Positions 38,692 to 47,353 of a stretch of DNA of 64,000 bases are shown here, in pieces; positions within the stretch are counted from its first letter, which is position 1; each line of letters opens with the position of its first letter. Made by a program: the position numbers and the translations under genes. The stretch lies in contig NZ_CP072425.1 in the NCBI RefSeq assembly GCF_017742995.1, positions 3,977,001 through 4,041,000 of the forward strand, in the 5' to 3' direction. This DNA is from Pseudoalteromonas viridis. GTDB taxonomy: Bacteria; Pseudomonadota; Gammaproteobacteria; Enterobacterales; Alteromonadaceae. Under the pieces are notes generated by a model that ran no database searches, was not told the DNA's origin, and saw only the letters and a program-made list of their open reading frames with translations.

Positions 38692-39627
38692 TTAGTCGTT
38701 AAAGTAATCCAGTAATTGTTTTTTACTGATCACAAAGACACCCAGCCCGCCGCGTGCAAATTCCAGCCAGGTAAATGGCGCACCGGGATAAAGCGCTTCC
38801 ATATGTACCATAGAATTACCCACCTCGACAAATAGCAGCCCCTCTTCGGTGAGGTGTGCTGCGGCTTCTTGTAGCAAAGTGCGTGTTACATCCAGTCCAT
38901 CCTCTCCCGACGCCAGACCCAGCTCAGGTTCATGATGGAACTCCTCTGGCAAGTCCGCCATATCTTCCGCATCCACATAGGGAGGATTGGCCACGATCAG
39001 ATCATATTGCTGTCCGGGCACCCCGCTGAACACGTCCGACTGGATAGCAAAAACCTGCTCCTGGACCTGATGGTCATGGATGTTCATCTCGGCCACTGCC
39101 AGCGCATCAAACGAAATATCAACCGCATCCACCTGAGCCTGCTCAAACGCTTTGGCCAGCGCAATGGCAATACAGCCAGAGCCCGTGCACATATCCAGGA
39201 TCCGGGTCACTTTTTCCGGCGACTTTAACCAGGGTTTGAACTGGGTTTCGATCAGCTCAGCAAAGGGCGAGCGTGGCACCAGTACGCGCTCATCCACATA
39301 AAAAGGCAGCCCTGCGAACCAAGCCTGGTTGGTCAGATAGGCTACCGGAATGCGCTCATCGATACGCAATCGCAGGTATTCTACCAGCCTGACTTTTTCG
39401 CTGTGTGTCAGGCGTGCGCTAATCAGTTCTTTTGGCGCATCAACAGGCAGATTTAGCAATGGCAAAACCAGACTGACCGCCTCGTCCCACGGGTTGTCGG
39501 TGCCGTGTCCAAAGAACACGCCATTGCCTGCAAACTGGCTGGCAGTCCAGCGTAACCAATCCTGAATGGTGATTAAATCCTGATAGGCTTCTTCAGCCAT
39601 CGCCTGAGAAATAACAGAGTCGCTCAT
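38692..39627 (-). CDS. prmB: Ribosomal protein uL3 glutamine methyltransferase
   Basis: 311 residues: helical N-terminal substrate domain, then an AdoMet methyltransferase fold with [17 protein letters not shown] and the catalytic NPPY motif ([13 protein letters not shown]), which methylates glutamine side chains. PrmB modifies Gln of ribosomal protein L3. Divergent smrB and downstream aroC support the assignment over the release-factor enzyme PrmC. Confidence 0.94.
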   Translation of the reverse strand: MSDSVISQAMAEEAYQDLITIQDWLRWTASQFAGNGVFFGHGTDNPWDEAVSLVLPLLNLPVDAPKELISARLTHSEKVRLVEYLRLRIDERIPVAYLTNQAWFAGLPFYVDERVLVPRSPFAELIETQFKPWLKSPEKVTRILDMCTGSGCIAIALAKAFEQAQVDAVDISFDALAVAEMNIHDHQVQEQVFAIQSDVFSGVPGQQYDLIVANPPYVDAEDMADLPEEFHHEPELGLASGEDGLDVTRTLLQEAAAHLTEEGLLFVEVGNSMVHMEALYPGAPFTWLEFARGGLGVFVISKKQLLDYFND

Positions 39628-39712
39628 GAGTTGCTCTCACTACTATAAGTATGGCGGCATTGTAACGGTTTTTACGCTAGGTTTTTACGCTTTTTTTCTT
39701 TAAAATGACGCT

Positions 39713-40267
39713 ATGAACACAGATAAATCAAACTCACAATTGCCAGCCGACGATTTCGCCCTGTTCCGCGAGGCCGTCTCGGGCACCAGTCAGTTCAAGC
39801 AAGATACCGTGCAGCAGCCGAGGCGCCAGACGCGCTTTAAGGGTGAAGTGATCGCCGAGCAAAAAAAGCAGCATCAGGCTGAATTTTACTTCTCGGACGA
39901 GTATGTACCAGATATAGATACACATGGCACCGTCAATTATGTCCGCCCTGGTGCCGACAAATATCTGGCCAAGCAGTTGCGCCGTGGTGACTATGCGCCT
40001 GAGCTGATCCTGGATATGCACGGCATGAACAAAGAAACCGCGAAAGACGAGCTGGCGGCCTTGATCCACGCCTGTAAGAAACAGCACGTGGCCTGTGCCT
40101 GCGTGGTCCATGGCATTGGCGAGCGCGTGTTAAAGCACAAAGTGCCGCAATATCTGGTGCAGCATCCTGATATCCTGGCTATCCACCAGGCACCGCTGGA
40201 ATATGGCGGCAAAGGCGCCGTGCTGATCCTGGTAGACTTACCTCAAAGCATGGAATTTCGTCGCTAA
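39713..40267 (+). CDS. smrB: SmrB, ribosome-rescue endonuclease
   Basis: 184 residues with a C-terminal Smr domain (about 95-178). The motifs LDMHGMNKETAKDELAALIH and VVHGIGERVLKHKVPQYLVQ contain the D-x-H and G-x-G elements. SmrB cuts mRNA between collided ribosomes in E. coli. Divergent from prmB by 85 bp. Confidence 0.93.
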   Translation: MNTDKSNSQLPADDFALFREAVSGTSQFKQDTVQQPRRQTRFKGEVIAEQKKQHQAEFYFSDEYVPDIDTHGTVNYVRPGADKYLAKQLRRGDYAPELILDMHGMNKETAKDELAALIHACKKQHVACACVVHGIGERVLKHKVPQYLVQHPDILAIHQAPLEYGGKGAVLILVDLPQSMEFRR

Positions 40268-40508
40268 GTTTAATGTTGGGCCATCGCCGATGTGCGTATT
40301 GCCCTTCACCCCAGTCCTTATCAAATCCATCTCAAAGCACCCGCTGACCGAGTTTTTGCTTTTATCTTGCGCGCCTTCTCACGCCACATGTAAATTAGCG
40401 CTGAGATCCCGTTTTAACACCCTGCTCACCAAGCTAGCGACACGGTAACAAATACGTTATATTGCCAGTTAATCTGACTATTTTTTATTGTAACCTGACT
40501 CTCAAACC

Positions 40509-41309
40509 ATGAATGAACTTTTAAGCTCAGACTTGAGCATCTTACTCCTGGAGCCGTCCCAGACCCAAAGACGGATCATCAGTAACGAACTTCAGGAAGA
40601 AGGGATCCAGAATATCGAGTGTGTGGACACACTTGCGGCCGCCATAGAGAGCCTAAATAGCAGCAAACCCGACTTAGTGATCAGTGCGCTCTACCTGCCA
40701 GATGGTGACGCTCTCGCGCTATTGCAGCATATCCATACGGCTTTAGCAGACCATCAGCTGCCCTTTATGCTGATCTCCAGTGAAACCCGCAGGCCGCAAC
40801 TGGAGGCCTTTAAACAGTCTGGCGTCGTGGCTATTCTACCTAAGCCCTTTAACAAAACCCACCTTGGCAAAGCCCTCAATGCGACCCTGGATATTTTGTC
40901 CCCGGAAGAGTTAGAGCTGGACTTGTATGATATTCAGGAACTCAGGATCCTGGTTGTGGACGATTCGCGCCTGGCGCGTAATCATATCCGCCGGGTACTC
41001 AACAACCTGGGCGCATCCCGAATCAGCGAAGCCGAACATGGCGCACAAGCGCTGACTATTTTGCAAGACACCATGTTTGATTTGATCATCACCGACTACA
41101 ACATGCCAGAAGTGAACGGTCAGGAGCTGGCTGAGGCCATTCGTAACTCCAATGAGCATAATCATGTCCCTATCATGATGGTGTCTTCTGAGGCCAATGA
41201 AACACATCTGGCCAACATCGCACAATCTGGTGTCAATGCCTTATGTGACAAACCATTTGAGCCTCAGGTTGTAAAACAGTTGATCTACCAACTGCTTGAA
41301 CAAAACTAA
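40509..41309 (+). CDS. Tandem receiver-domain protein, first receiver inactive
   Basis: 266 residues, two CheY-like receivers and no output domain. Receiver 2 (about 145-265) is complete: ILVVDDSRLARNHI, phospho-acceptor Asp196 in DLIITDYNMPEVNG, and KPF. Receiver 1 (about 10-130) has LLLEPSQTQ for the acidic pair and Ala60 where Asp is expected (DLVISALYLPDG), though LPKPF is kept. The second could be phosphorylated and the first serve as a dimerisation or sensing module. No kinase neighbour. Confidence 0.9.
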   Translation: MNELLSSDLSILLLEPSQTQRRIISNELQEEGIQNIECVDTLAAAIESLNSSKPDLVISALYLPDGDALALLQHIHTALADHQLPFMLISSETRRPQLEAFKQSGVVAILPKPFNKTHLGKALNATLDILSPEELELDLYDIQELRILVVDDSRLARNHIRRVLNNLGASRISEAEHGAQALTILQDTMFDLIITDYNMPEVNGQELAEAIRNSNEHNHVPIMMVSSEANETHLANIAQSGVNALCDKPFEPQVVKQLIYQLLEQN

Positions 41310-41427
41310 CCAATAGTTGGTGAAAACCGCTAATTAGGCTGGTCAAGATCCTCACCATGGGTTTTGACCAGTCTAAAGCAAAAAGTAAAACCCCATATAT
41401 TTCAATACATTAAAAATTTTCTTTAAG

Positions 41428-41446
41428 CTGGCACAACCTTTGTAAT
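41428..41446 (+). promoter_or_regulatory. Candidate sigma-54 promoter
   Basis: CTGGCAC-AACCT-TTGTA: the -24 TGGCAC element is exact and the -12 TTGTA differs by one base from TTGCA, with the required 5-nt gap. It lies about 57 nt upstream of the ATG at 41503. No bEBP activator gene is in the window. Confidence 0.55.
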
Positions 41447-41502
41447 AGTTAGAACGACTAACGCATTAACGTCATCGTGACTAACCCAAAAGGAACCAGA
41501 CA

Positions 41503-41790
41503 ATGAAAACTGCAACCCAACTTAGCATTCTTATCCTGACTCTTGGCCTAAGCACCAGCGCTATCGCCGCAGGCAATACCAGCGTCGCAGCCAGTGTCAA
41601 TGCCAGCACCATTACCAGCAATGCGACCGCAGCCGTAACGCAAGAAGTGCTCAGCGAGATTAAGTCTCATGTCAGTCAGACCATCAAAGCGAACCTGATT
41701 GAGCTGAAAAGAAGCACCAAAGCGGCGCTTATCCAATCTTTAACACCGGAACAAAAAACAGCCCAGCAAGCGCAGGATAAAGGACAATAA
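41503..41790 (+). CDS. Small secreted protein of unknown function
   Basis: 95 residues with a clear signal peptide (ATQLSILILTLGLSTSAIAA). The mature part is rich in Ala, Ser, Thr and Asn (SVAASVNASTITSNATAAVT), then a helix with regular Lys/Glu (EVLSEIKSHVSQTIKANLIE) and a Gln-rich end. No Cys. I recognise no family. AAGGAACC lies just before the ATG. The next small gene starts 1 nt after its stop, so the two form a bicistron behind the sigma-54-like promoter. Confidence 0.7.
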   Translation: MKTATQLSILILTLGLSTSAIAAGNTSVAASVNASTITSNATAAVTQEVLSEIKSHVSQTIKANLIELKRSTKAALIQSLTPEQKTAQQAQDKGQ

Positions 41791-41791
41791 C

Positions 41792-41917
41792 ATGCTGAAT
41801 GAAATGACACTGTTGAGCTTACTGGCCACACCCGTTATCAGTCTGATGCTGGCATACGGCTCAATTGAATTGATTAAGCTTCTCAATCAGAAATGGTCAA
41901 TGGGACGTACATCATGA
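41792..41917 (+). CDS. 41-aa membrane peptide
   Basis: Not listed by a 60-aa ORF cut-off. MLNEMTLLSLLATPVISLML is followed by AYGSIELIKLLNQKWSMGRT. One hydrophobic helix (about 6-21) precedes an amphipathic basic segment. AAGGAC lies 7 nt before the ATG, within the last codons of the preceding secreted-protein gene. A terminator follows closely. Function unknown; the pairing suggests a joint role of a small exported protein and a membrane peptide. Confidence 0.6.
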   Translation: MLNEMTLLSLLATPVISLMLAYGSIELIKLLNQKWSMGRTS

Positions 41918-41936
41918 CAGGGCAAAACCGGGGTAT

Positions 41937-41965
41937 AAAAAAACCCGCACAAGGCGGGTTTTTTT
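41937..41965. terminator. Terminator after the small-peptide operon and peroxiredoxin gene
   Basis: AAAAAACCCGC - ACAAG - GCGGGTTTTTTT, strong stem with A and T flanks; works for both convergent genes. Confidence 0.93.
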
Positions 41966-41984
41966 CAGAACAACTCAGTCGAAC

Positions 41985-42590
41985 TTACAGGTCGCCTTCG
42001 TTTTCTGACAGGAACTTAGCAACGCCTTCAGGGCTTGCGTCCATACCTTTTTTGCCTTCAGTCCAACCAGCTGGACATACTTCACCGTGCTCTTCGTGGA
42101 ACGCCAGCGCGTCAACCATGCGCAGCATTTCGTCGATGTTACGGCCAAGAGGTAGATCGTTTACTACCTGGTGACGTACGTTGCCTTCAGAATCGATTAG
42201 GAAAGAACCACGGAAAGCAACACCTGCTTCTGGGTGCTCAACGTCATACGCCTGACAGATTTCGTGCTTCACGTCAGCAACCAGGTCATATTTAACCGGA
42301 CCGATACCGCCTTCGTTTACAGGCGTGTTACGCCATGCGTTGTGAGAGAACTGAGAATCGATAGATACACCGATCACTTCAACACCACGCTTTTGGAATT
42401 CTTCGTAACGCTTGTCAAATGCGATTAGCTCAGAAGGACAAACGAAAGTGAAGTCTAGTGGGTAGAAGAAAATAACCGCTTTCTTACCTTTGATACGCTC
42501 ATGTAGATTGTAACCATCTACGATTTCACCGTTACCTAAAACTGCAGCTGCTGTAAAGTCAGGTGCCTTGCGGCCTACTAATACACCCAT
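41985..42590 (-). CDS. Typical 2-Cys peroxiredoxin (AhpC/Prx1 type)
   Basis: 201 residues from the ATG at 42590; the longer TTG frame is excluded because its GGAG is the ribosome site. The peroxidatic Cys lies in FTFVCPSELIAFDKRYEEFQ and the resolving Cys in EVCPAGWTEGKKG, so the enzyme forms an intersubunit disulfide. It reduces H2O2 and alkyl peroxides. No ahpF or thioredoxin reductase is adjacent. A 312-bp region lies upstream. Confidence 0.93.
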   Translation of the reverse strand: MGVLVGRKAPDFTAAAVLGNGEIVDGYNLHERIKGKKAVIFFYPLDFTFVCPSELIAFDKRYEEFQKRGVEVIGVSIDSQFSHNAWRNTPVNEGGIGPVKYDLVADVKHEICQAYDVEHPEAGVAFRGSFLIDSEGNVRHQVVNDLPLGRNIDEMLRMVDALAFHEEHGEVCPAGWTEGKKGMDASPEGVAKFLSENEGDL

Positions 42591-42902
42591 TGTTATCTCC
42601 AAATAGTTAGTTTGAGTTCCAAAGTCTCACAATCACACAGAGCAACATGCCATGTCAGGCAACGCTTTTCTGTATCACTGCGAATTGTCACTTATTATTG
42701 AGGCGTTTTATAAAAAAACAACCCCTATACCAGATGGTATTATTTGGCGCTCAGTGTATGCTGTTCCTTCAAAAGGATACAATCGAATTATCCGATAGCA
42801 GCCATCTAATAAATTGATGGTGCAGCGAATAACCAATATCAACGGTGTTTCCAGACACAAAAAAAGCACCCTGAGGTGCTTTTTATGATAGAGCCATCAA
42901 AC
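42591..42902. other. Intergenic region between peroxiredoxin and fadR genes
   Basis: Carries the peroxiredoxin promoter and, at the right end, the fadR terminator. A short palindrome ATACCA-GA-TGGTAT sits at 42727-42740, roughly 140 bp before the peroxiredoxin start; it may bind a regulator or be chance. No ORF of note. Confidence 0.4.
42859..42884 (-). terminator. Terminator of fadR
   Basis: AAAAAGCACC - CTGA - GGTGCTTTTT, 10-bp stem; on the minus strand it ends in seven T. Confidence 0.9.
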
Positions 42903-43616
42903 TTAGTCCATGATGTCGTCTGGCATGTCGCCACGCAACTGCTGCCAAATCTCACCAGAGCGATGACCGTAACGACGCATCAGTGTAATGGCACCGTCAT
43001 GATCACCTTTTTCTGCCAGCGCTGTCAGGTCGGCGTAAAACTCGCGAGCCAGCTCACGGGTGCGCGGATCTGAGAAATAATGACAACCAATCTTTGAGTA
43101 CAGGCCTTTAAAGCCATTGAGGATCAGTACGTAGATTTTGTTGTTCCCGGCACTGGCCAGCTGATGGTGCACACGGTAGTCGTACTCGGCAAAGGCTTCT
43201 GCTGTGTCGGCCACTTCTGCATGCTTAGACAGAATATCAATCACAGATTGTGGATTAAACTTAATCGCAGCACGGGTATAAATGGCACTGATATTGGTGC
43301 GTGCAGACAATAGCTGATCGGTCAGTTCAGGCACTTTATCTTCATCCAGGCGAGCCAGCGTCTCAAGAATATTCAGACCAGAGGTTTCCCAGAAATTATT
43401 TACCCGCGTTGGTTTGCCATGCTGGATAGTCAACCACCCATCACGTGCCAGACGCTGCAGTACTTCACGCAGCGTGGTGCGAGTCACACCAATAAGCTCG
43501 GACAGCTCGCGCTCGGCTGGTAAAATCGAGCCTGGAGGGAATTCGCCATTCCAAATTGACTCAACTATATACTCCTCAGCAAAACCTGCTGGGCTCTTGG
43601 CTTTAAAGATTCTCAT
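42903..43616 (-). CDS. fadR: FadR, fatty-acid-responsive regulator
   Basis: 237 residues: GntR winged helix (about 1-75; [20 protein letters not shown]) and the FadR-type helical effector domain ([20 protein letters not shown]). FadR binds DNA and releases it on binding long-chain acyl-CoA, repressing beta-oxidation and activating fabA/fabB in E. coli. A hairpin with AAGCCTGT and ACAGGCTT arms (43652-43688) lies in its 5' region. In some relatives nhaB is adjacent; not here. Confidence 0.94.
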   Translation of the reverse strand: MRIFKAKSPAGFAEEYIVESIWNGEFPPGSILPAERELSELIGVTRTTLREVLQRLARDGWLTIQHGKPTRVNNFWETSGLNILETLARLDEDKVPELTDQLLSARTNISAIYTRAAIKFNPQSVIDILSKHAEVADTAEAFAEYDYRVHHQLASAGNNKIYVLILNGFKGLYSKIGCHYFSDPRTRELAREFYADLTALAEKGDHDGAITLMRRYGHRSGEIWQQLRGDMPDDIMD

Positions 43617-43651
43617 TTAGCACCACTTTTGACAACATAAGGTACGTCGAC

Positions 43652-43688
43652 AAGCCTGTGCTTCAGTGTGTAGCACACCAACAGGCTT
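43652..43688 (-). promoter_or_regulatory. Hairpin in the 5' region of fadR
   Basis: AAGCCTGT (43652-43659) pairs with ACAGGCTT (43681-43688), and an inner GTGCT/AGCAC stem strengthens it. It lies 36-72 nt upstream of the ATG. It could be an mRNA leader structure or an upstream dyad; undecided. Confidence 0.35.
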
Positions 43689-43827
43689 CTGCAACTCAAT
43701 AATCCACTGATTGTACCAGATGATTTGCAACTAACAAGGCATATCTGTTCCACCTCATAACAGCATTCAACAAAGGCTGAGAAAAGCCCCATTAAAGGGA
43801 CGTTCCCTCCAACTAAATCGTCCTTTT

Positions 43828-44445
43828 TTACGGCTTTATGAGCGGTTTTATGACAACGCCCTGAACCACGGCGGCGAGGCCTGTGTGATACTGGCCTTCG
43901 ACCACCTGGCGCTCCAGCTGTTGCAGGTGTTTCCATTCCAGCGGGCTTAATTCTTCAGCGAGTTGAGTCGCACTCAGCATGGTACTCACATCGCTGCCGC
44001 CGCCGGTGCCAAAATGTATTTGCTCTGGTGAGTAGGCCTCCGTTAAAAAAACGCCGCCGGGCTTGAGTGCCCGCACCACGCCTTGATGCAATTTTTCACG
44101 TAACGGGCGGGGAAATGGCGCAAAAATAGCGATAATGTTATCCCAACACTGACTGCCGAGCTCGAATTTACTCAGATCGGCATGAATAAATTGCACCTCT
44201 ACACCCGCTGCCTGAGCTAACTGTTGCGCTTTTTCTATGCCTTTAATCGAAGCATCTACCGCTGTCACCTCAAAGCCCAGCTTTGCCAGGAACACGGCAT
44301 TGCGCCCTTCTCCTTCCGCCAGGCTCAGCACACGTTTACCTTTCAGCTGTTTAACCTGAGCCTTTAAAAAATCATTTGGTTCAGTGCCATACGCATAATC
44401 AGGCCCAGCAAAGCGTACATCCCACATAGGATCAAAATTCATCAT
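43828..44445 (-). CDS. Class I SAM-dependent methyltransferase (TehB/thiopurine-MT-like)
   Basis: 205 residues. AdoMet fold: motif I VLSLAEGEGRNAVFLAKLG, motif II (AVDAS), motif post-III GGVFLTEAYSPEQ. Family members methylate tellurite, selenite, thiopurines or small acids; the N terminus FDPMWDVRFAGPDYAYGTEP is typical of this group. GAGGAG precedes the ATG. The promoter region contains a MerR-type operator in a 19-bp spacer and a divergent MerR regulator, so it is probably induced by the compound it detoxifies. Confidence 0.88.
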   Translation of the reverse strand: MMNFDPMWDVRFAGPDYAYGTEPNDFLKAQVKQLKGKRVLSLAEGEGRNAVFLAKLGFEVTAVDASIKGIEKAQQLAQAAGVEVQFIHADLSKFELGSQCWDNIIAIFAPFPRPLREKLHQGVVRALKPGGVFLTEAYSPEQIHFGTGGGSDVSTMLSATQLAEELSPLEWKHLQQLERQVVEGQYHTGLAAVVQGVVIKPLIKP

Positions 44446-44473
44446 GGTCTCCTCTCGTCAAGTGATAGAAAGC

Positions 44474-44504
44474 ATGCTACAACTTAAAGTCGACTTTAGG
44501 TCAA
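44474..44504 (-). promoter_or_regulatory. MerR-type promoter/operator of the methyltransferase gene
   Basis: Minus strand: -35 TTGACC (44504-44499), 19-bp spacer, -10 TAGCAT (44479-44474). Most of the spacer is the near-perfect palindrome ACTTAAAGTCGACTTTAGGT (44482-44501), with one mismatched pair. Over-long spacers with a central dyad are the hallmark of MerR-activated promoters. Confidence 0.75.
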
Positions 44505-44551
44505 GCCCTGGCAGGCACACTTTGCCTTCACTTCACACAAAAGAGAAACAC

Positions 44552-44956
44552 ATGGATATTGCAGATGTCGCCAAAGCCTCCGGGCTCAAGCCTTCCACCC
44601 TCAGATACTATGAACAAAAAGGGCTGATCCGCAGTGCAGGACGCCATGGTCTGCGCCGCTACTATGATCCCTCAGTGCTGGAGAAACTGGCATTGATCAA
44701 CCTGGGCCGTCACGTTGGCCTGTCTCTGGAGGAAATTGGCCGGATGCTACTGCCTCAGGGCGTTGATATTGACCGTGCCCTGCTGATAGCAAAAACCGCT
44801 GAGCTGGATAAGCAGATTGCCTCTATGCAGGCGATCCGCGATGGTCTGCATCATGCAGCCCACTGCCCGGCCCCCAACCACCTCGCCTGCCCGACTTTTC
44901 AGCGCCTGATGAAACTGGCCGGAAAACGCCTAAAACCACTTTCGCATAAAATCTAG
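44552..44956 (+). CDS. MerR-family regulator
   Basis: 134 residues from the ATG at 44552; a frame from 44444 runs through the operator and is not the start. HTH/wing (DVAKASGLKPSTLRYYEQKG), a dimerisation helix (LIAKTAELDKQIASMQAIRD) and a C-terminal His/Cys stretch HCPAPNHLACPTF, suited to metal, thiol or electrophile sensing. It is divergent from the methyltransferase and probably controls it through the palindrome in the shared region. Confidence 0.88.
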   Translation: MDIADVAKASGLKPSTLRYYEQKGLIRSAGRHGLRRYYDPSVLEKLALINLGRHVGLSLEEIGRMLLPQGVDIDRALLIAKTAELDKQIASMQAIRDGLHHAAHCPAPNHLACPTFQRLMKLAGKRLKPLSHKI

Positions 44957-44970
44957 TCCGATAATATTTA

Positions 44971-44985
44971 TAATCATTATTATCA
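44971..44985 (+). promoter_or_regulatory. Fur-like box upstream of the DUF418 gene
   Basis: TAATCATTATTATCA matches the 7-1-7 Fur core TGATAAT-N-ATTATCA at all but two positions. It lies about 125 bp upstream of the GTG at 45110. Confidence 0.5.
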
Positions 44986-45109
44986 ATCAGTTAGTTGACA
45001 TAGCAGTGCCTTATAAGCGTGTTACCATGTCAATTCCGGTCAGATTGACCAGATACTTCGGCTTAGTATGTTAGCGTCTGGCTTCTCTTACCTTTAACCG
45101 AGACCTGAC

Positions 45110-46282
45110 GTGAACCAATCCCGACATACTTTACTGGACGTCATCAGAGGCGCTGCCGTACTGGGCATTTTGCTGATGAACATCCGCCTTTTCTCAGAGC
45201 CCTATGCCGCTTATTTTTCACCACTGATGCTATCGACTCACTCGTCGCTGGGACATCTCTGGTGGCAGCTCCAGCACCTGCTTGCCGATCAGAAGTTTAT
45301 GGCGATTTTTTCTATGCTGTTTGGCGCCAGTACGGCGCTGATCTGCGATAAGCGATCACAGGCTGGTCAATCTCCCTATGGTTATTACATCAAGCGATTA
45401 CTCATTCTGCTCGCCTTTGGCCTTCTTCATGCTTACCTTATCTGGCATGGGGATATTCTGGTGTATTACGCCGTGTGTGGTGTCATCCCTTTATTGTTTG
45501 TCCGCGCCCCGGCTGGGCTGACGCTATTTTGCGGCCTGGCGATATTGGCTGTGGGCTCCATCAACAGCCTGACGACTTTTGCCGCCCTGAAACAGCTGCC
45601 CGAGCACATACTTTTTGACGTGATAATACAGCACTTTGCCCACAGCGCCCTTATCAACCAGGCAGAGCTGGACGCTTTCTCAGGCAGCTGGTTTGAACAA
45701 TTGGTGATGCGCGCCCAGCTGGCCAAAGAGTTTCACCTTTCAACCTTTCCCGCCTGGGGCGTATTCAGGGTATCCGGCCTGATGCTGATTGGCCTGGCGT
45801 TATACCGGTTTGGTTTTATCAGTGGCTACCTTTCTCGGCGCTTTTATGGCTATTTTGCGCTCTGCGCTATCCCGGTTGGGATCACTATGTCGCTGGCCGG
45901 GTTATGGTTTAATCATCAGCAACAGTGGCTGTTCCCGGACTACTTTTTTAGACATGCACTGTGGAATTACTGGGGATCTGTACTTACCGCCTGTGGTTAC
46001 ATGGCTTTGCTGGCATACATCAGTCTGCGAGGCTGGCTGAGTCGCTTGCGGGACTACCTGAGCCTGGTTGGACGCATGGCTCTGAGCAACTATTTGCTGC
46101 AAAGCCTGTTGTGCTCTGTGTGGTTTTACGGGCTGGGGTTTTACGCTAATACCGGGGCTGTTGGGGCCATTTTAACTATCGCCACGGTCTGGATGATACA
46201 GCTGGGCCTCTCAAAATGGTGGCTGATGCACTATCCATCCGGGCCAGCTGAGTTACTCTGGCGTACGCTGTCAGGCCGTTGA
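45110..46282 (+). CDS. DUF418 (YeiB-type) membrane protein
   Basis: 390 residues, GTG start, about ten membrane helices. The opening LLDVIRGAAVLGILLMNIRL and the C-terminal DUF418 region (MALSNYLLQSLLCSVWFYGL, GPAELLWRTLSGR end) match the family, related to acyltransferase-3 membrane proteins. The reaction is unknown. A Fur-like box upstream suggests iron control. The last 52 nt overlap the convergent AraC-type gene. Confidence 0.88.
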   Translation: MNQSRHTLLDVIRGAAVLGILLMNIRLFSEPYAAYFSPLMLSTHSSLGHLWWQLQHLLADQKFMAIFSMLFGASTALICDKRSQAGQSPYGYYIKRLLILLAFGLLHAYLIWHGDILVYYAVCGVIPLLFVRAPAGLTLFCGLAILAVGSINSLTTFAALKQLPEHILFDVIIQHFAHSALINQAELDAFSGSWFEQLVMRAQLAKEFHLSTFPAWGVFRVSGLMLIGLALYRFGFISGYLSRRFYGYFALCAIPVGITMSLAGLWFNHQQQWLFPDYFFRHALWNYWGSVLTACGYMALLAYISLRGWLSRLRDYLSLVGRMALSNYLLQSLLCSVWFYGLGFYANTGAVGAILTIATVWMIQLGLSKWWLMHYPSGPAELLWRTLSGR

Positions 46283-47337
46283 AACTGAATACGCCACTTG
46301 GCGAGCGTGAGCTGGTGGTGTTTTTTAAATGCCGTGTAAAAAGCGGCCCGCGTACCAAACCCGCAGTCATAGGCAATCTCTTCGACTGAGCGACTGGTAC
46401 TCTTCAGCAGCTCAGTCGCATGTTTAACCCGCCAGTGGTTTATATAATCATGATAATTGGTTTGCAGATGTTCATTGAGTAACTGCGACAGATTATGCGG
46501 GTTCAGCCCGACTTGCTCCGCCAATGTCGACAAGGTCAGTTCACTGTCCAGATAAGGCTGCTTGTCGCGGATCAGGGTATCCAGTTTGCGCCCATAGTAG
46601 TCAGACAGCGCGGGCGTCAGGCCAGACTTTTGATATTTCTGGCGCACAGCCTGGCGCTGCTGCTCAGTAAAAATAACCTGGGGTGCGTGAGCCGCACGCC
46701 AGGCAACCAGGAGTAAAAACAGCTGCAATACCGTATTGAGCAATGCCCTGCTATTCATTGCTGGCAACACATCGAACTGGCGAGCAATATAGTAGCTAGT
46801 CTCCAGCAACAGTATGATCAGGTTGAGAAAGCACAAGTAGTTCAGCCAACCCAGTTTTACAGGCGCCGACCCATCCGCTGTCTGACTGAGCACATGCGAG
46901 ATTTGCCGTAATTGCGATATAGCAGCCAGCACATAAATCAGCTCCATGGGGGCAATTGAATGCAAGACCGTATTGTGACTGAACACAGGCGTGGCAATCA
47001 CCTGCCCCTTAAACAGCAGCCAATGCAACATCACCAGGGCGGCCGGAGAAAAAAGCAATACTCGCAGCCACGGACTGGCTTTTGAACAAGGAGTCTGTGA
47101 CATCACATACAGATAAAAGAGCGGACCCAGCATCAGCGCCAGTGGCCCAATCAACAGGTGTAAGGTGTCACCCGGCTTGCTGGCAATGTCCACCAGCTGC
47201 ACCGCGCCGATTAATAACAAGTAGCCCAGCAAGTAGCGGCTGTTGGTGCGCTGCTGGTGCGACAAAGACAGCAGTAAAAACACAAACAGCAGACACGTTG
47301 TGGCACTGCTTACCAGGATAAGATCTTGAAATGACAC
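46231..47337 (-). CDS. AraC-family regulator with membrane N-terminal domain
   Basis: 368 residues with a GTG start. About seven hydrophobic segments occupy residues 5-220. The C-terminal AraC double HTH (about 245-350; LSTLAEQVGLNPHNLSQLLN, VEEIAYDCGFGTRAAFYTAF) is intact. This layout (7TM-AraC) is common in marine bacteria and suggests sensing in or at the membrane. The target is unknown; DUF418 is convergent and a NUDIX gene lies 16 nt upstream on the same strand. Confidence 0.87.
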   Translation of the reverse strand: MSFQDLILVSSATTCLLFVFLLLSLSHQQRTNSRYLLGYLLLIGAVQLVDIASKPGDTLHLLIGPLALMLGPLFYLYVMSQTPCSKASPWLRVLLFSPAALVMLHWLLFKGQVIATPVFSHNTVLHSIAPMELIYVLAAISQLRQISHVLSQTADGSAPVKLGWLNYLCFLNLIILLLETSYYIARQFDVLPAMNSRALLNTVLQLFLLLVAWRAAHAPQVIFTEQQRQAVRQKYQKSGLTPALSDYYGRKLDTLIRDKQPYLDSELTLSTLAEQVGLNPHNLSQLLNEHLQTNYHDYINHWRVKHATELLKSTSRSVEEIAYDCGFGTRAAFYTAFKKHHQLTLAKWRIQFQRPDSVRQSNSAGPDG

Positions 47338-47353
47338 TGGAGGACTCAGTTAT

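Noticed and set aside
42727..42740. ATACCA-GA-TGGTAT palindrome as a FadR site or OxyR site
   Set aside because: It matches neither the FadR dyad (TGGTC-N-GACCA) nor the OxyR pattern; too short to assign.
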